A DNA stretch of 64,000 nucleotides, from contig OZ176050.1 in assembly GCA_964247055.1 (NCBI GenBank), forward strand, positions 1,240,001 to 1,304,000. Reading direction: 5' to 3'. The DNA is from Paragordius varius. Taxonomy: Eukaryota > Nematomorpha. Of this stretch, positions 24,518-38,214 are shown piece after piece. The translations under genes and the position numbers were made by a program. Within the stretch, counting starts at the first letter, position 1. Each line of letters begins with the position of its first letter. Below the pieces are notes generated by a model. It had not been told where the DNA came from. It made no database searches and saw only the letters and a list, made by a program, of their open reading frames with translations.

Positions 24518-27500
24518 AAGACTACATCAAAATATAGAGATAGTTTGACAAACTCTTTCATATCCGATTTTTACAACGATAAATTAATGTATTAAACTAG
24601 TCGCATCAATACTCAATTTAAACTTTGTCCTTAAAAATCGGATATTGGTCACCGGTGAACAAAATTATTTTTTATACATTCTCTTAGCAAGACTACATCA
24701 AAATATAGAGATAGTTTGACAAACTCTTTCATATCCGATTTTTACAACGATACTTTAAAAATAAATGTATTAAACTAGTCGCATCAATACTCAAGCTAAA
24801 CATTGTCCTTAAAAATCGGATATTGGTCACCGGTGAACAAACTATTTTTTATACATTCTCTTAGTAAGACTACATCAAAATATAGAGATAGTTTGACAAA
24901 CATTTTCACATCCGATTTTAACAACGATACTTTAAAAATTAATGTATAAAACTAGTCGTATCAATAAATCGCATCAATACTCAAGTTAAACTTTGTCCTT
25001 AAAAATCGGATATTGGTCACCGGTGAACAAAATTATTTTTTATACATTCTCTTAGTAGGACTACATCAAAATATAGAGATAGTTTGGCAAACTCTTTCAT
25101 ATCCGATTTTTACAACGATACTTTAAAAATCAATGTATAAAACTAGTCGCATCAATACTCAAGTTAAACTTTGTCCTTAAAAATCGGATATTGGTCACCG
25201 GTGAACAAAATTATTTTTTATACATTCTCTTAGTAGGACTACATCAAAATATAGAGATAGTTTGGCAAACTGTTTCATAACCGATTATTACAACGATACT
25301 TTAAAAATTAATGTATTAAACTAGTCGCATCAATAATCAGGTTAAACTTTATCCTTAAAAATTGGATATTGGTCACCGGTGTACAAAATAATTTTTTATA
25401 CATTCTCTTAGTAAGACTACATCAAAATATAGAGATAGTTTGACAAACTCTTTCATATCCGATTTTTACAGCGATACTTTAAAAATTATTGGCTTAAACC
25501 AGTCGCATCAATACTCAAGTTAAACTTTGTCCTTAAAAATCGGATATTGGTCACCGGTGCACAAAATTATTTTTTATACATTCTCTTAGTAGGACTACAT
25601 CAAAATATAGAGATAGTTTGGCAAACTCTTTCATATCCGATTTTTACAACGATACTTTAAAAATTAATGTATAAAACTAGTCGCATCAATACTCAAGTTA
25701 AATTTTGTCCTTAAAAATGGGATATTGGTCACCGGTGAACAAAACTATTTTTTATACATTATCTTAGTAAGACTACATCAAAATATAGAGATAGTTTGAC
25801 AAACTCTTTCATATCCGATTTTTACAACGATACTTTTAAAATTAATGTATAAAACTAGTCGCATCAATAATCAGGTTAAACTTTATCCTTAAAAATTGGA
25901 TATTGGTCACCGGTGTACAAAATAATTTTTTATACATTCTCTTAGTAAGACTACATCAAAATATAGAGATAGTTTGACAAACTCTTTCATATCCGATTTT
26001 TACAACGATACTTTAAAAATTAATGTGTTAAACTAGTCGCATCAATACTCAAATTAAACTTTGTCCTTAAAAATCGGATATTGGTTACCGGTGAACAAAA
26101 TAATTTTTTATACATTCTCTTAGTAAGACTACAGCAAAATATAGAGATAGTTTGATAACTCTTTCATATACGATTTTTACAACGATACTTTAAAAATTAA
26201 TGTATAAAACTAGTCGTATCAATAAATCGCATCAAATCTCAAGTTAAACTTTTTACTTAAAAATCAGATATTGGTCACCGGTGAACAAAATAATTTTTTA
26301 TACATTCTCTAAGTAAGACTACAGCAAAATATAGATTTAGTTTGACAAACTCTTTCATATCCGATTTTTACAACGATACTTTAAAAATTAATGTATTAAA
26401 CTAGTCGCATCAATACTCAAGTTAAACTTTGTTCTTAAAAATCGAATATTGGTCACCGGTGAACAAAATTATTTTTTTTACATTCTCTTAGCAAGACTAC
26501 ATCAAAATATAGAGATAGTTTGACAAACTCTTTCATATCCGATTTTTACAACGATACTTTATAAATTAATGTATAAAACTAGTCGTATCAATAAGTCGCA
26601 TCAATACTCAAGTTAAACTTTGTCCTTAAAAATCGGATATTGGTCACCGGTGAACAAAATTATTTTTTATACATTCTATTAGTAGGACTACATCAAAATA
26701 TAGAGATAGTTTGGCAAACTCTTTCATATCCGATTTTTACAACGATACTTTAAAAATTAATGTATAAAACTAGTCGCATCAATACTCAAGTTAAACTTTG
26801 TCCTTAAAAATCGAATATTGGTCACCGGTGAACAAAATTATTTTTTATATATTTTCTTAGTAAGACTACATCAAAATATAGAAATAGTTTGACAAACTCT
26901 TTCATATCCGATTTTTACAACGATACTTTAAAAATTAATGTGTTAAACTAGTCGCATCAATACTCAAGTTAAACTTTGTCCTTAAAAATCGGATATTGGT
27001 CACCGGTGAACAAACTATTTTTTATACATTCTCTTAGTAAGACTACATCAAAATATAGAGATAGTTTGACAAACATTTTCACATCCGATTTTAACAACGA
27101 TACTTTAAAAATTAATGTATAAAACTAGTCGTATCAATAAATCGCATCAATACTCAAGTTAAACTTTGTCCTTAAAAATCGGATATTGGTCACCGGTGAA
27201 CAAAATTATTTTTTATACATTCTCTTAGTAGGACTACATCAAAATATAGAGATAGTTTGGCAAACTCTTTCATATCCGATTTTTACAACGATACTTTAAA
27301 AATCAATGTATAAAACTAGTCGCATCAATACTCAAGTTAAACTTTGTCCTTAAAAATCGGATATTGGTCACCGGTGAACAAAATTATTTTTTATACATTC
27401 TCTTAGTAGGACTACATCAAAATATAGAGATAGTTTGGCAAACTGTTTCATAACCGATTTTTACAACGATACTTTAAAAATTAATGTATTAAACTAGTCG

Positions 27501-30111
27501 CATCAATAATCAGGTTAAACTTTATCCTTAAAAATTGGATATTGGTCACCGGTGTACAAAATAATTTTTTATACATTCTCTTAGTAAGACTACATCAAAA
27601 TATAGAGATAGTTTGACAAACTCTTTCATATCCGATTTTTACAGCGATACTTTAAAAATTATTGGCTTAAACCAGTCGCATCAATACTCAAGTTAAACTT
27701 TGTCCTTAAAAATCGGATATTGGTCACCGGTGCACAAAATTATTTTTTATACATTCTCTTAGTAGGACTACATCAAAATATAGAGATAGTTTGGCAAACT
27801 CTTTCATATCCGATTTTTACAACGATACTTTAAAAATTAATGTATAAAACTAGTCGCATCAATACTCAAGTTAAATTTTGTCCTTAAAAATGGGATATTG
27901 GTCACCGGTGAACAAAACTATTTTTTATACATTATCTTAGTAAGACTACATCAAAATATAGAGATAGTTTGACAAACTCTTTCATATCCGATTTTTACAA
28001 CGATACTTTTAAAATTAATGTATAAAACTAGTCGCATCAATAATCAGGTTAAACTTTATCCTTAAAAATTGGATATTGGTCACCGGTGTACAAAATAATT
28101 TTTTATACATTCTCTTAGTAAGACTACATCAAAATATAGAGATAGTTTGACAAACTCTTTCATATCCGATTTTTACAACGATACTTTAAAAATTAATGTG
28201 TTAAACTAGTCGCATCAATACTCAAATTAAACTTTGTCCTTAAAAATCGGATATTGGTTACCGGTGAACAAAATTATTTTTTATACATCTCTTAGTAAGA
28301 CTACATCAAAATATAGAGAATGTTTGACAAATTCTTTCATATCCGATTTTTACAACGATACTTTAAAAATTAATGTATTAAACTAGCCGCATCAATACTC
28401 AAGTTAAACTTTGTCCTTAATAATCGCGGATATTGGTTACCGGTGAACAAAATAATTTTTTATACATTCTCTTAGTAAGACTACATCAAAATATAGAGAT
28501 AGTTTGACAAACTCTTTCATATCCGATTTTTACAACGATACTTTAAAAATTAATGTATAAAACTAGTCGCATCAATACTCAAGTTAAACTTTGTCCTTAA
28601 AAATCGGATATTGGTCACCGGTGAACAAAATTATTTTTTATACATTCTCTTAGCAAGACTACATCAAAATATAGAGATAGTTTGACAAACTCTTTCATAT
28701 CCGATTTTTACAACGATACTTTAAAAATTAATGTATAAAACTAGTCGCATCAATACTCAAGTTAAACTTTGTCCTTAAAAATGGGATATTGGTCACCGGT
28801 CAACAAAACTATTTTTTATACATTGTCTTAGTAAGACTACATCAAAATATAGAGATAGTTTGACAAACTCTTCCTATCCGATCTTTACAACGATACTTTA
28901 AAAATTAATGTGTTAAACTAGTCGCATCAATACTCACGTTAAACTTTGTTCTTAAAAATCGGATATTGGTCACCGGTGAACAAAATAATTTTTTATACAT
29001 TCTCTTAGTAAGACTACAGCAAAATATAGAGATAGTTTGATAACTCTTTCATATACGATTTTTACAACGATACTTTAAAAATTAATGTATAAAACTAGTC
29101 GTATCAATAAATCGCATCAAATCTCAAGTTAAACTTTTTACTTAAAAATCAGATATTGGTCACCGGTGAACAAAATAATTTTTTATACATTCTCTAAGTA
29201 AGACTACAGCAAAATATAGATTTAGTTTGACAAACTCTTTCATATCCGATTTTTACAACGATACTTTAAAAATTAATTTATTAAACTAGTCGCATCAATA
29301 CTCAAGTTTTTGTTCTTAAAAATCGAATATTGGTCACCGGTGAACAAAATTATTTTTTTTACATTCTCTTAGCAAGACTACATCAAAATATAGAGATAGT
29401 TTGACAAACTCTTTCATATCCGATTTTTACAACGATACTTTATAAATTAATGTATAAAACTAGTCGTATCAATAAGTCGCATCAATACTCAAGTTAAACT
29501 TTGTCCTTAAAAATCGGATATTGGTCACCGGTGAACAAAATTATTTTTTATACATTCTATTAGTAGGACTACATCAAAATATAGAGATAGTTTGGCAAAC
29601 TCTTTCATATCCGATTTTTACAACGATACTTTAAAAATTAATGTATAAAACTAGTCGCATCAATACTCAAGTTAAACTTTGTCCTTAAAAATCGAATATT
29701 GGTCACCGGTGAACAAAATTATTTTTTATATATTTTCTTAGTAAGACTACATCAAAATATAGAAATAGTTTGACAAACTCTTTCATATCCGATTTTTACA
29801 ACGATACTTTAAAAATTAATGTGTTAAACTAGTCGCATCAATACTCACGTTAAACTTTGTTCTTAAAAATCGGATATTGGTCACCGGTGAACAAAATAAT
29901 TTTTTATACATTCTCTTAGTAAGACTACAGCAAAATATAGAGATAGTTTGACAAACTCTTTCATATCCGATTTTTACAACGATACTTTAAAAATTAATGT
30001 ATAAAACTAGTCGTATCAATAAATCGCATCAATACTCAAGTTAAACTTTGTCCTTAAAAATCGGATATTGGTCACCGGTGAACAAAATTATTTTTTTTAC
30101 ATTCTCTTAGC
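24518..30111. repeat. 5,594-bp higher-order unit, copy 1
   Basis: This segment recurs at 30112-35705, base for base as far as I could read, with identity running 51 bp further to 35756. Private markers recur exactly 5,594 bp apart: CGATAAATTAATG (24577/30171), GGCTTAAACC (25491/31085 and 27664/33258), GATTATTAC (25283/30877), the CTCAAGTTTTTGTTC deletion (29303/34897) and CCGGTCAACAAAAC (28796/34390). Such a tandem copy is expected from unequal crossing-over between misaligned monomers; an assembly error would look the same. Confidence 0.92.
24829..28274. repeat. 2,173-bp sub-duplication nested in the 5,594-bp unit
   Basis: The stretch 24829-26101 recurs at 27002-28274 with offset 2,173 bp, and I noticed one substitution (GATTATTAC near 25283 against GATTTTTAC). 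After 28274 four extra monomers (712 bp, up to about 28.98 kb) appear; then the sequence after 26.1 kb resumes at offset 2,885 (TTTGATAACTC at 26151 and 29036). The same arrangement is in copy 2 at 30423-33868. The sub-duplication is therefore older than the 5,594-bp event. Confidence 0.87.
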
Positions 30112-33100
30112 AAGACTACATCAAAATATAGAGATAGTTTGACAAACTCTTTCATATCCGATTTTTACAACGATAAATTAATGTATTAAACTAGTCGCAT
30201 CAATACTCAATTTAAACTTTGTCCTTAAAAATCGGATATTGGTCACCGGTGAACAAAATTATTTTTTATACATTCTCTTAGCAAGACTACATCAAAATAT
30301 AGAGATAGTTTGACAAACTCTTTCATATCCGATTTTTACAACGATACTTTAAAAATAAATGTATTAAACTAGTCGCATCAATACTCAAGCTAAACATTGT
30401 CCTTAAAAATCGGATATTGGTCACCGGTGAACAAACTATTTTTTATACATTCTCTTAGTAAGACTACATCAAAATATAGAGATAGTTTGACAAACATTTT
30501 CACATCCGATTTTAACAACGATACTTTAAAAATTAATGTATAAAACTAGTCGTATCAATAAATCGCATCAATACTCAAGTTAAACTTTGTCCTTAAAAAT
30601 CGGATATTGGTCACCGGTGAACAAAATTATTTTTTATACATTCTCTTAGTAGGACTACATCAAAATATAGAGATAGTTTGGCAAACTCTTTCATATCCGA
30701 TTTTTACAACGATACTTTAAAAATCAATGTATAAAACTAGTCGCATCAATACTCAAGTTAAACTTTGTCCTTAAAAATCGGATATTGGTCACCGGTGAAC
30801 AAAATTATTTTTTATACATTCTCTTAGTAGGACTACATCAAAATATAGAGATAGTTTGGCAAACTGTTTCATAACCGATTATTACAACGATACTTTAAAA
30901 ATTAATGTATTAAACTAGTCGCATCAATAATCAGGTTAAACTTTATCCTTAAAAATTGGATATTGGTCACCGGTGTACAAAATAATTTTTTATACATTCT
31001 CTTAGTAAGACTACATCAAAATATAGAGATAGTTTGACAAACTCTTTCATATCCGATTTTTACAGCGATACTTTAAAAATTATTGGCTTAAACCAGTCGC
31101 ATCAATACTCAAGTTAAACTTTGTCCTTAAAAATCGGATATTGGTCACCGGTGCACAAAATTATTTTTTATACATTCTCTTAGTAGGACTACATCAAAAT
31201 ATAGAGATAGTTTGGCAAACTCTTTCATATCCGATTTTTACAACGATACTTTAAAAATTAATGTATAAAACTAGTCGCATCAATACTCAAGTTAAATTTT
31301 GTCCTTAAAAATGGGATATTGGTCACCGGTGAACAAAACTATTTTTTATACATTATCTTAGTAAGACTACATCAAAATATAGAGATAGTTTGACAAACTC
31401 TTTCATATCCGATTTTTACAACGATACTTTTAAAATTAATGTATAAAACTAGTCGCATCAATAATCAGGTTAAACTTTATCCTTAAAAATTGGATATTGG
31501 TCACCGGTGTACAAAATAATTTTTTATACATTCTCTTAGTAAGACTACATCAAAATATAGAGATAGTTTGACAAACTCTTTCATATCCGATTTTTACAAC
31601 GATACTTTAAAAATTAATGTGTTAAACTAGTCGCATCAATACTCAAATTAAACTTTGTCCTTAAAAATCGGATATTGGTTACCGGTGAACAAAATAATTT
31701 TTTATACATTCTCTTAGTAAGACTACAGCAAAATATAGAGATAGTTTGATAACTCTTTCATATACGATTTTTACAACGATACTTTAAAAATTAATGTATA
31801 AAACTAGTCGTATCAATAAATCGCATCAAATCTCAAGTTAAACTTTTTACTTAAAAATCAGATATTGGTCACCGGTGAACAAAATAATTTTTTATACATT
31901 CTCTAAGTAAGACTACAGCAAAATATAGATTTAGTTTGACAAACTCTTTCATATCCGATTTTTACAACGATACTTTAAAAATTAATGTATTAAACTAGTC
32001 GCATCAATACTCAAGTTAAACTTTGTTCTTAAAAATCGAATATTGGTCACCGGTGAACAAAATTATTTTTTTTACATTCTCTTAGCAAGACTACATCAAA
32101 ATATAGAGATAGTTTGACAAACTCTTTCATATCCGATTTTTACAACGATACTTTATAAATTAATGTATAAAACTAGTCGTATCAATAAGTCGCATCAATA
32201 CTCAAGTTAAACTTTGTCCTTAAAAATCGGATATTGGTCACCGGTGAACAAAATTATTTTTTATACATTCTATTAGTAGGACTACATCAAAATATAGAGA
32301 TAGTTTGGCAAACTCTTTCATATCCGATTTTTACAACGATACTTTAAAAATTAATGTATAAAACTAGTCGCATCAATACTCAAGTTAAACTTTGTCCTTA
32401 AAAATCGAATATTGGTCACCGGTGAACAAAATTATTTTTTATATATTTTCTTAGTAAGACTACATCAAAATATAGAAATAGTTTGACAAACTCTTTCATA
32501 TCCGATTTTTACAACGATACTTTAAAAATTAATGTGTTAAACTAGTCGCATCAATACTCAAGTTAAACTTTGTCCTTAAAAATCGGATATTGGTCACCGG
32601 TGAACAAACTATTTTTTATACATTCTCTTAGTAAGACTACATCAAAATATAGAGATAGTTTGACAAACATTTTCACATCCGATTTTAACAACGATACTTT
32701 AAAAATTAATGTATAAAACTAGTCGTATCAATAAATCGCATCAATACTCAAGTTAAACTTTGTCCTTAAAAATCGGATATTGGTCACCGGTGAACAAAAT
32801 TATTTTTTATACATTCTCTTAGTAGGACTACATCAAAATATAGAGATAGTTTGGCAAACTCTTTCATATCCGATTTTTACAACGATACTTTAAAAATCAA
32901 TGTATAAAACTAGTCGCATCAATACTCAAGTTAAACTTTGTCCTTAAAAATCGGATATTGGTCACCGGTGAACAAAATTATTTTTTATACATTCTCTTAG
33001 TAGGACTACATCAAAATATAGAGATAGTTTGGCAAACTGTTTCATAACCGATTTTTACAACGATACTTTAAAAATTAATGTATTAAACTAGTCGCATCAA

Positions 33101-35705
33101 TAATCAGGTTAAACTTTATCCTTAAAAATTGGATATTGGTCACCGGTGTACAAAATAATTTTTTATACATTCTCTTAGTAAGACTACATCAAAATATAGA
33201 GATAGTTTGACAAACTCTTTCATATCCGATTTTTACAGCGATACTTTAAAAATTATTGGCTTAAACCAGTCGCATCAATACTCAAGTTAAACTTTGTCCT
33301 TAAAAATCGGATATTGGTCACCGGTGCACAAAATTATTTTTTATACATTCTCTTAGTAGGACTACATCAAAATATAGAGATAGTTTGGCAAACTCTTTCA
33401 TATCCGATTTTTACAACGATACTTTAAAAATTAATGTATAAAACTAGTCGCATCAATACTCAAGTTAAATTTTGTCCTTAAAAATGGGATATTGGTCACC
33501 GGTGAACAAAACTATTTTTTATACATTATCTTAGTAAGACTACATCAAAATATAGAGATAGTTTGACAAACTCTTTCATATCCGATTTTTACAACGATAC
33601 TTTTAAAATTAATGTATAAAACTAGTCGCATCAATAATCAGGTTAAACTTTATCCTTAAAAATTGGATATTGGTCACCGGTGTACAAAATAATTTTTTAT
33701 ACATTCTCTTAGTAAGACTACATCAAAATATAGAGATAGTTTGACAAACTCTTTCATATCCGATTTTTACAACGATACTTTAAAAATTAATGTGTTAAAC
33801 TAGTCGCATCAATACTCAAATTAAACTTTGTCCTTAAAAATCGGATATTGGTTACCGGTGAACAAAATTATTTTTTATACATCTCTTAGTAAGACTACAT
33901 CAAAATATAGAGAATGTTTGACAAATTCTTTCATATCCGATTTTTACAACGATACTTTAAAAATTAATGTATTAAACTAGCCGCATCAATACTCAAGTTA
34001 AACTTTGTCCTTAATAATCGCGGATATTGGTTACCGGTGAACAAAATAATTTTTTATACATTCTCTTAGTAAGACTACATCAAAATATAGAGATAGTTTG
34101 ACAAACTCTTTCATATCCGATTTTTACAACGATACTTTAAAAATTAATGTATAAAACTAGTCGCATCAATACTCAAGTTAAACTTTGTCCTTAAAAATCG
34201 GATATTGGTCACCGGTGAACAAAATTATTTTTTATACATTCTCTTAGCAAGACTACATCAAAATATAGAGATAGTTTGACAAACTCTTTCATATCCGATT
34301 TTTACAACGATACTTTAAAAATTAATGTATAAAACTAGTCGCATCAATACTCAAGTTAAACTTTGTCCTTAAAAATGGGATATTGGTCACCGGTCAACAA
34401 AACTATTTTTTATACATTGTCTTAGTAAGACTACATCAAAATATAGAGATAGTTTGACAAACTCTTCCTATCCGATCTTTACAACGATACTTTAAAAATT
34501 AATGTGTTAAACTAGTCGCATCAATACTCACGTTAAACTTTGTTCTTAAAAATCGGATATTGGTCACCGGTGAACAAAATAATTTTTTATACATTCTCTT
34601 AGTAAGACTACAGCAAAATATAGAGATAGTTTGATAACTCTTTCATATACGATTTTTACAACGATACTTTAAAAATTAATGTATAAAACTAGTCGTATCA
34701 ATAAATCGCATCAAATCTCAAGTTAAACTTTTTACTTAAAAATCAGATATTGGTCACCGGTGAACAAAATAATTTTTTATACATTCTCTAAGTAAGACTA
34801 CAGCAAAATATAGATTTAGTTTGACAAACTCTTTCATATCCGATTTTTACAACGATACTTTAAAAATTAATTTATTAAACTAGTCGCATCAATACTCAAG
34901 TTTTTGTTCTTAAAAATCGAATATTGGTCACCGGTGAACAAAATTATTTTTTTTACATTCTCTTAGCAAGACTACATCAAAATATAGAGATAGTTTGACA
35001 AACTCTTTCATATCCGATTTTTACAACGATACTTTATAAATTAATGTATAAAACTAGTCGTATCAATAAGTCGCATCAATACTCAAGTTAAACTTTGTCC
35101 TTAAAAATCGGATATTGGTCACCGGTGAACAAAATTATTTTTTATACATTCTATTAGTAGGACTACATCAAAATATAGAGATAGTTTGGCAAACTCTTTC
35201 ATATCCGATTTTTACAACGATACTTTAAAAATTAATGTATAAAACTAGTCGCATCAATACTCAAGTTAAACTTTGTCCTTAAAAATCGAATATTGGTCAC
35301 CGGTGAACAAAATTATTTTTTATATATTTTCTTAGTAAGACTACATCAAAATATAGAAATAGTTTGACAAACTCTTTCATATCCGATTTTTACAACGATA
35401 CTTTAAAAATTAATGTGTTAAACTAGTCGCATCAATACTCACGTTAAACTTTGTTCTTAAAAATCGGATATTGGTCACCGGTGAACAAAATAATTTTTTA
35501 TACATTCTCTTAGTAAGACTACAGCAAAATATAGAGATAGTTTGACAAACTCTTTCATATCCGATTTTTACAACGATACTTTAAAAATTAATGTATAAAA
35601 CTAGTCGTATCAATAAATCGCATCAATACTCAAGTTAAACTTTGTCCTTAAAAATCGGATATTGGTCACCGGTGAACAAAATTATTTTTTTTACATTCTC
35701 TTAGC
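30112..35705. repeat. 5,594-bp higher-order unit, copy 2
   Basis: Copy 2 begins within a monomer whose left part (T8 tract, GCAAGAC) belongs to the end of copy 1, while copy 1 begins in a monomer with GTAAGAC. This places the left breakpoint at or after 24518. On the right, identity stops at 35757, where CCGATCTTTAC replaces CCGATTTTTAC. The breakpoint zone lies inside a stretch shared by all monomers, which fits homologous exchange. Confidence 0.92.
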
Positions 35706-35756
35706 AAGACTACATCAAAATATAGAGATAGTTTGACAAACTCTTTCATATCCGAT

Positions 35757-38214
35757 CTTTACAACGATACTTTATAAATTAATGTATAAAACTAGTCGCA
35801 TCAATACTCAAGTTAAACTTTGTCCTTAAAAATCGAATATTGGTCACCGGTGAACAAAATTATTTTTTATACATTTTCTTAGTAAGACTACATCAAAATA
35901 TAGAAATAGTTTGACAAACTCTTTCATATCCGATTTTTACAACGATACTTTAAAAATTAATGTGTTAAACTAGTCGCATCAATAAGTCGCATCAATACTC
36001 AAGTTAAACTTTGTCCTTAAAAATCGGATATTGGTCACCGGTGAACAAAATTATTTTTTATACATTTTCTTAGTAAGACTACATTAAAATATAGAGATAG
36101 TTTGACAAACTCTTCCTATCCGATCTTTACAACGATACTTTAAAATGTGTTAAACTAGTCGCATCAATACTCACGTTAAACTTTGTTCTTAAAAATCGGA
36201 TATTGGTCACCGGTGAACAAAATAATTTTTTATACATTCTCTTAGTAAGACTACAGCAAAATATAGAGATAGTTTGATAACTCTTTCATATCCGATTTTT
36301 ACAACGATACTTTAAAAATTAATGTATAAAACTAGTCGTATCAATAAATCGCATCAATACTCAAGTTAAACTTTGTCCTTAAAAATCGGATATTGGTCAC
36401 CGGTGAACAAAATAATTTTTCATACATTCTCTAAGTAAGACTACAGCAAAATATAGATTTAGTTTGACAAACTCTTTCATATCCGATTTTTACAACGATA
36501 CTTTAAAAATTAATGTATTAAACTAGTCGCATCAATACTCAAGTTAAACTTTGTCCTTAAAAATCGGATATTGGTCACCGGTGAACAAAATTATTTTTTT
36601 TACATTCTTTTAGCAAGACTACATCAAAATATAGAGATAGTTTGACAAACTCTTTCATATCCGATTTTAACAACGATACTTTAAAAATTAATGTATAAAA
36701 CTAGTCGCATCAATACTCAAGTTAAACTTTGTCCTTAAAAATCGAATATTGGTCACCGGTGAACAAAATTATTTTTTATATATTTTCTTAGTAAGACTAC
36801 ATCAAAATATAGAAATAGTTTGACAAACTCTTTCATATCCGATTTTTACAACGATACTTTAAAAATTAATGTGTTAAACTAGTCGCATCAATACTCACGT
36901 TAAACTTTGTTCTTAAAAATCGGATATTGGTCACCGGTGAACAAAATAATTTTTTATACATTCTCTTAGTAAGACTACAGCAAAATATAGAGATAGTTTG
37001 ACAAACTCTTTCATATCCGATTTTTACAACGATACTTTAAAAATTAATGTATAAAACTAGTCGTATCAATAAATCGCATCAATACTCAAGTTAAACTTTG
37101 TCCTTAAAAATCGGATATTGGTCACCGGTGAACAAAATTATTTTTTTTACATTCTCTTAGCAAGACTACATCAAAATATAGAGATAGTTTGACAAACTCT
37201 TTCATATCCGATTTTTACAACGATACTTTAAAAATGAATGTGTTAAACTAGTCGCATCAATACTCACGTTAAACTTTGTCCTTACAAATCGGATATTGGT
37301 CACCGGTGAACAAAATAATTTTTTATACATTCTCTTAGTAAGACTACAGCAAAATATAGAGATAGTTTGACAAACTCTTTCATATCCGATTTTTACAACG
37401 ATACTTTAAAAATTAATGTATAAAACTAGTCGTATCAATAAATCGCATCAATACTCAAGTTAAACTTTGTCCTTAAAAATCGGATATTGGTCACCGGTGA
37501 ACAAAATTATTTTTTTTACATTCTCTTAGCAAGACTACAGCAAAATATAGAGATAGTTTGACAAACTCTTTCATATCCGATTTTTACAACGATACTTTAA
37601 AAATTAATGTATTAAAGTCGCATCAATACTCAAGTTAAACTTTGTCCTTAAAAATTGGATATTGGTCACCGGTGAACAAAATAATTTTTTATACATTCTC
37701 TTAGTAAGACTACAGCAAAATATAGATTTAGTTTGACAAACTCTTTCATATCCGATTTTTACAACGATACTTTAAAAATTAATGTATTAAACTAGTCGCA
37801 TCAATACTCAAGTTAAACTTTGTTCTTAAAAATCGAATATTGGTCACCGGTGAACAAAATTATTTTTTTTACATTCTCTTAGCAAGACTACATCAATATA
37901 TAGAGATAGTTTGACAAACTCTTTCATATCCGATTTTTACAACGATACTTTATAAATTAATGTATAAAACTAGTCGTATCAATAAGTCGCATCAATACTC
38001 AAGTTAAACTTTGTCCTTAAAAATCGGATATTGGTCACCGGTGAACAAAATTATTTTTTATACATTCTATTAGTAGGACTACATCAAAATATAGAGATAG
38101 TTTGGCAAACTCTTTCATATCCGATTTTTACAACGATACTTTAAAACTTAATGTATAAAACTAGTCGCATCAATACTCAAGTTAAACTTTGTCCTTAAAA
38201 ATCGAATATTGGTC
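35757..38214. repeat. Satellite mosaic with ACAGCAAAAT and CACGTTAAACTTTGTTC units
   Basis: Units from the 29-30 kb and 35 kb families recur, for example the TATATTTTCTTAG/TAGAAATAG/GTGTTAAAC monomer at 36.77 kb, which repeats 35.32 kb at 1,456 bp. A 12-bp partial duplication (CATCAATAAGTCGCATCAAT) is seen near 35980. Short losses include TTTAAAATGTGTTAAAC near 36141 and ATTAAAGTCGCATC near 37612. No gene is present. Confidence 0.8.

Noticed and set aside
24518-35705. Long terminal repeats of a retroelement
   Set aside because: The 5,594-bp copies are adjacent, composed wholly of satellite monomers, and enclose no coding sequence, primer site or polypurine tract.
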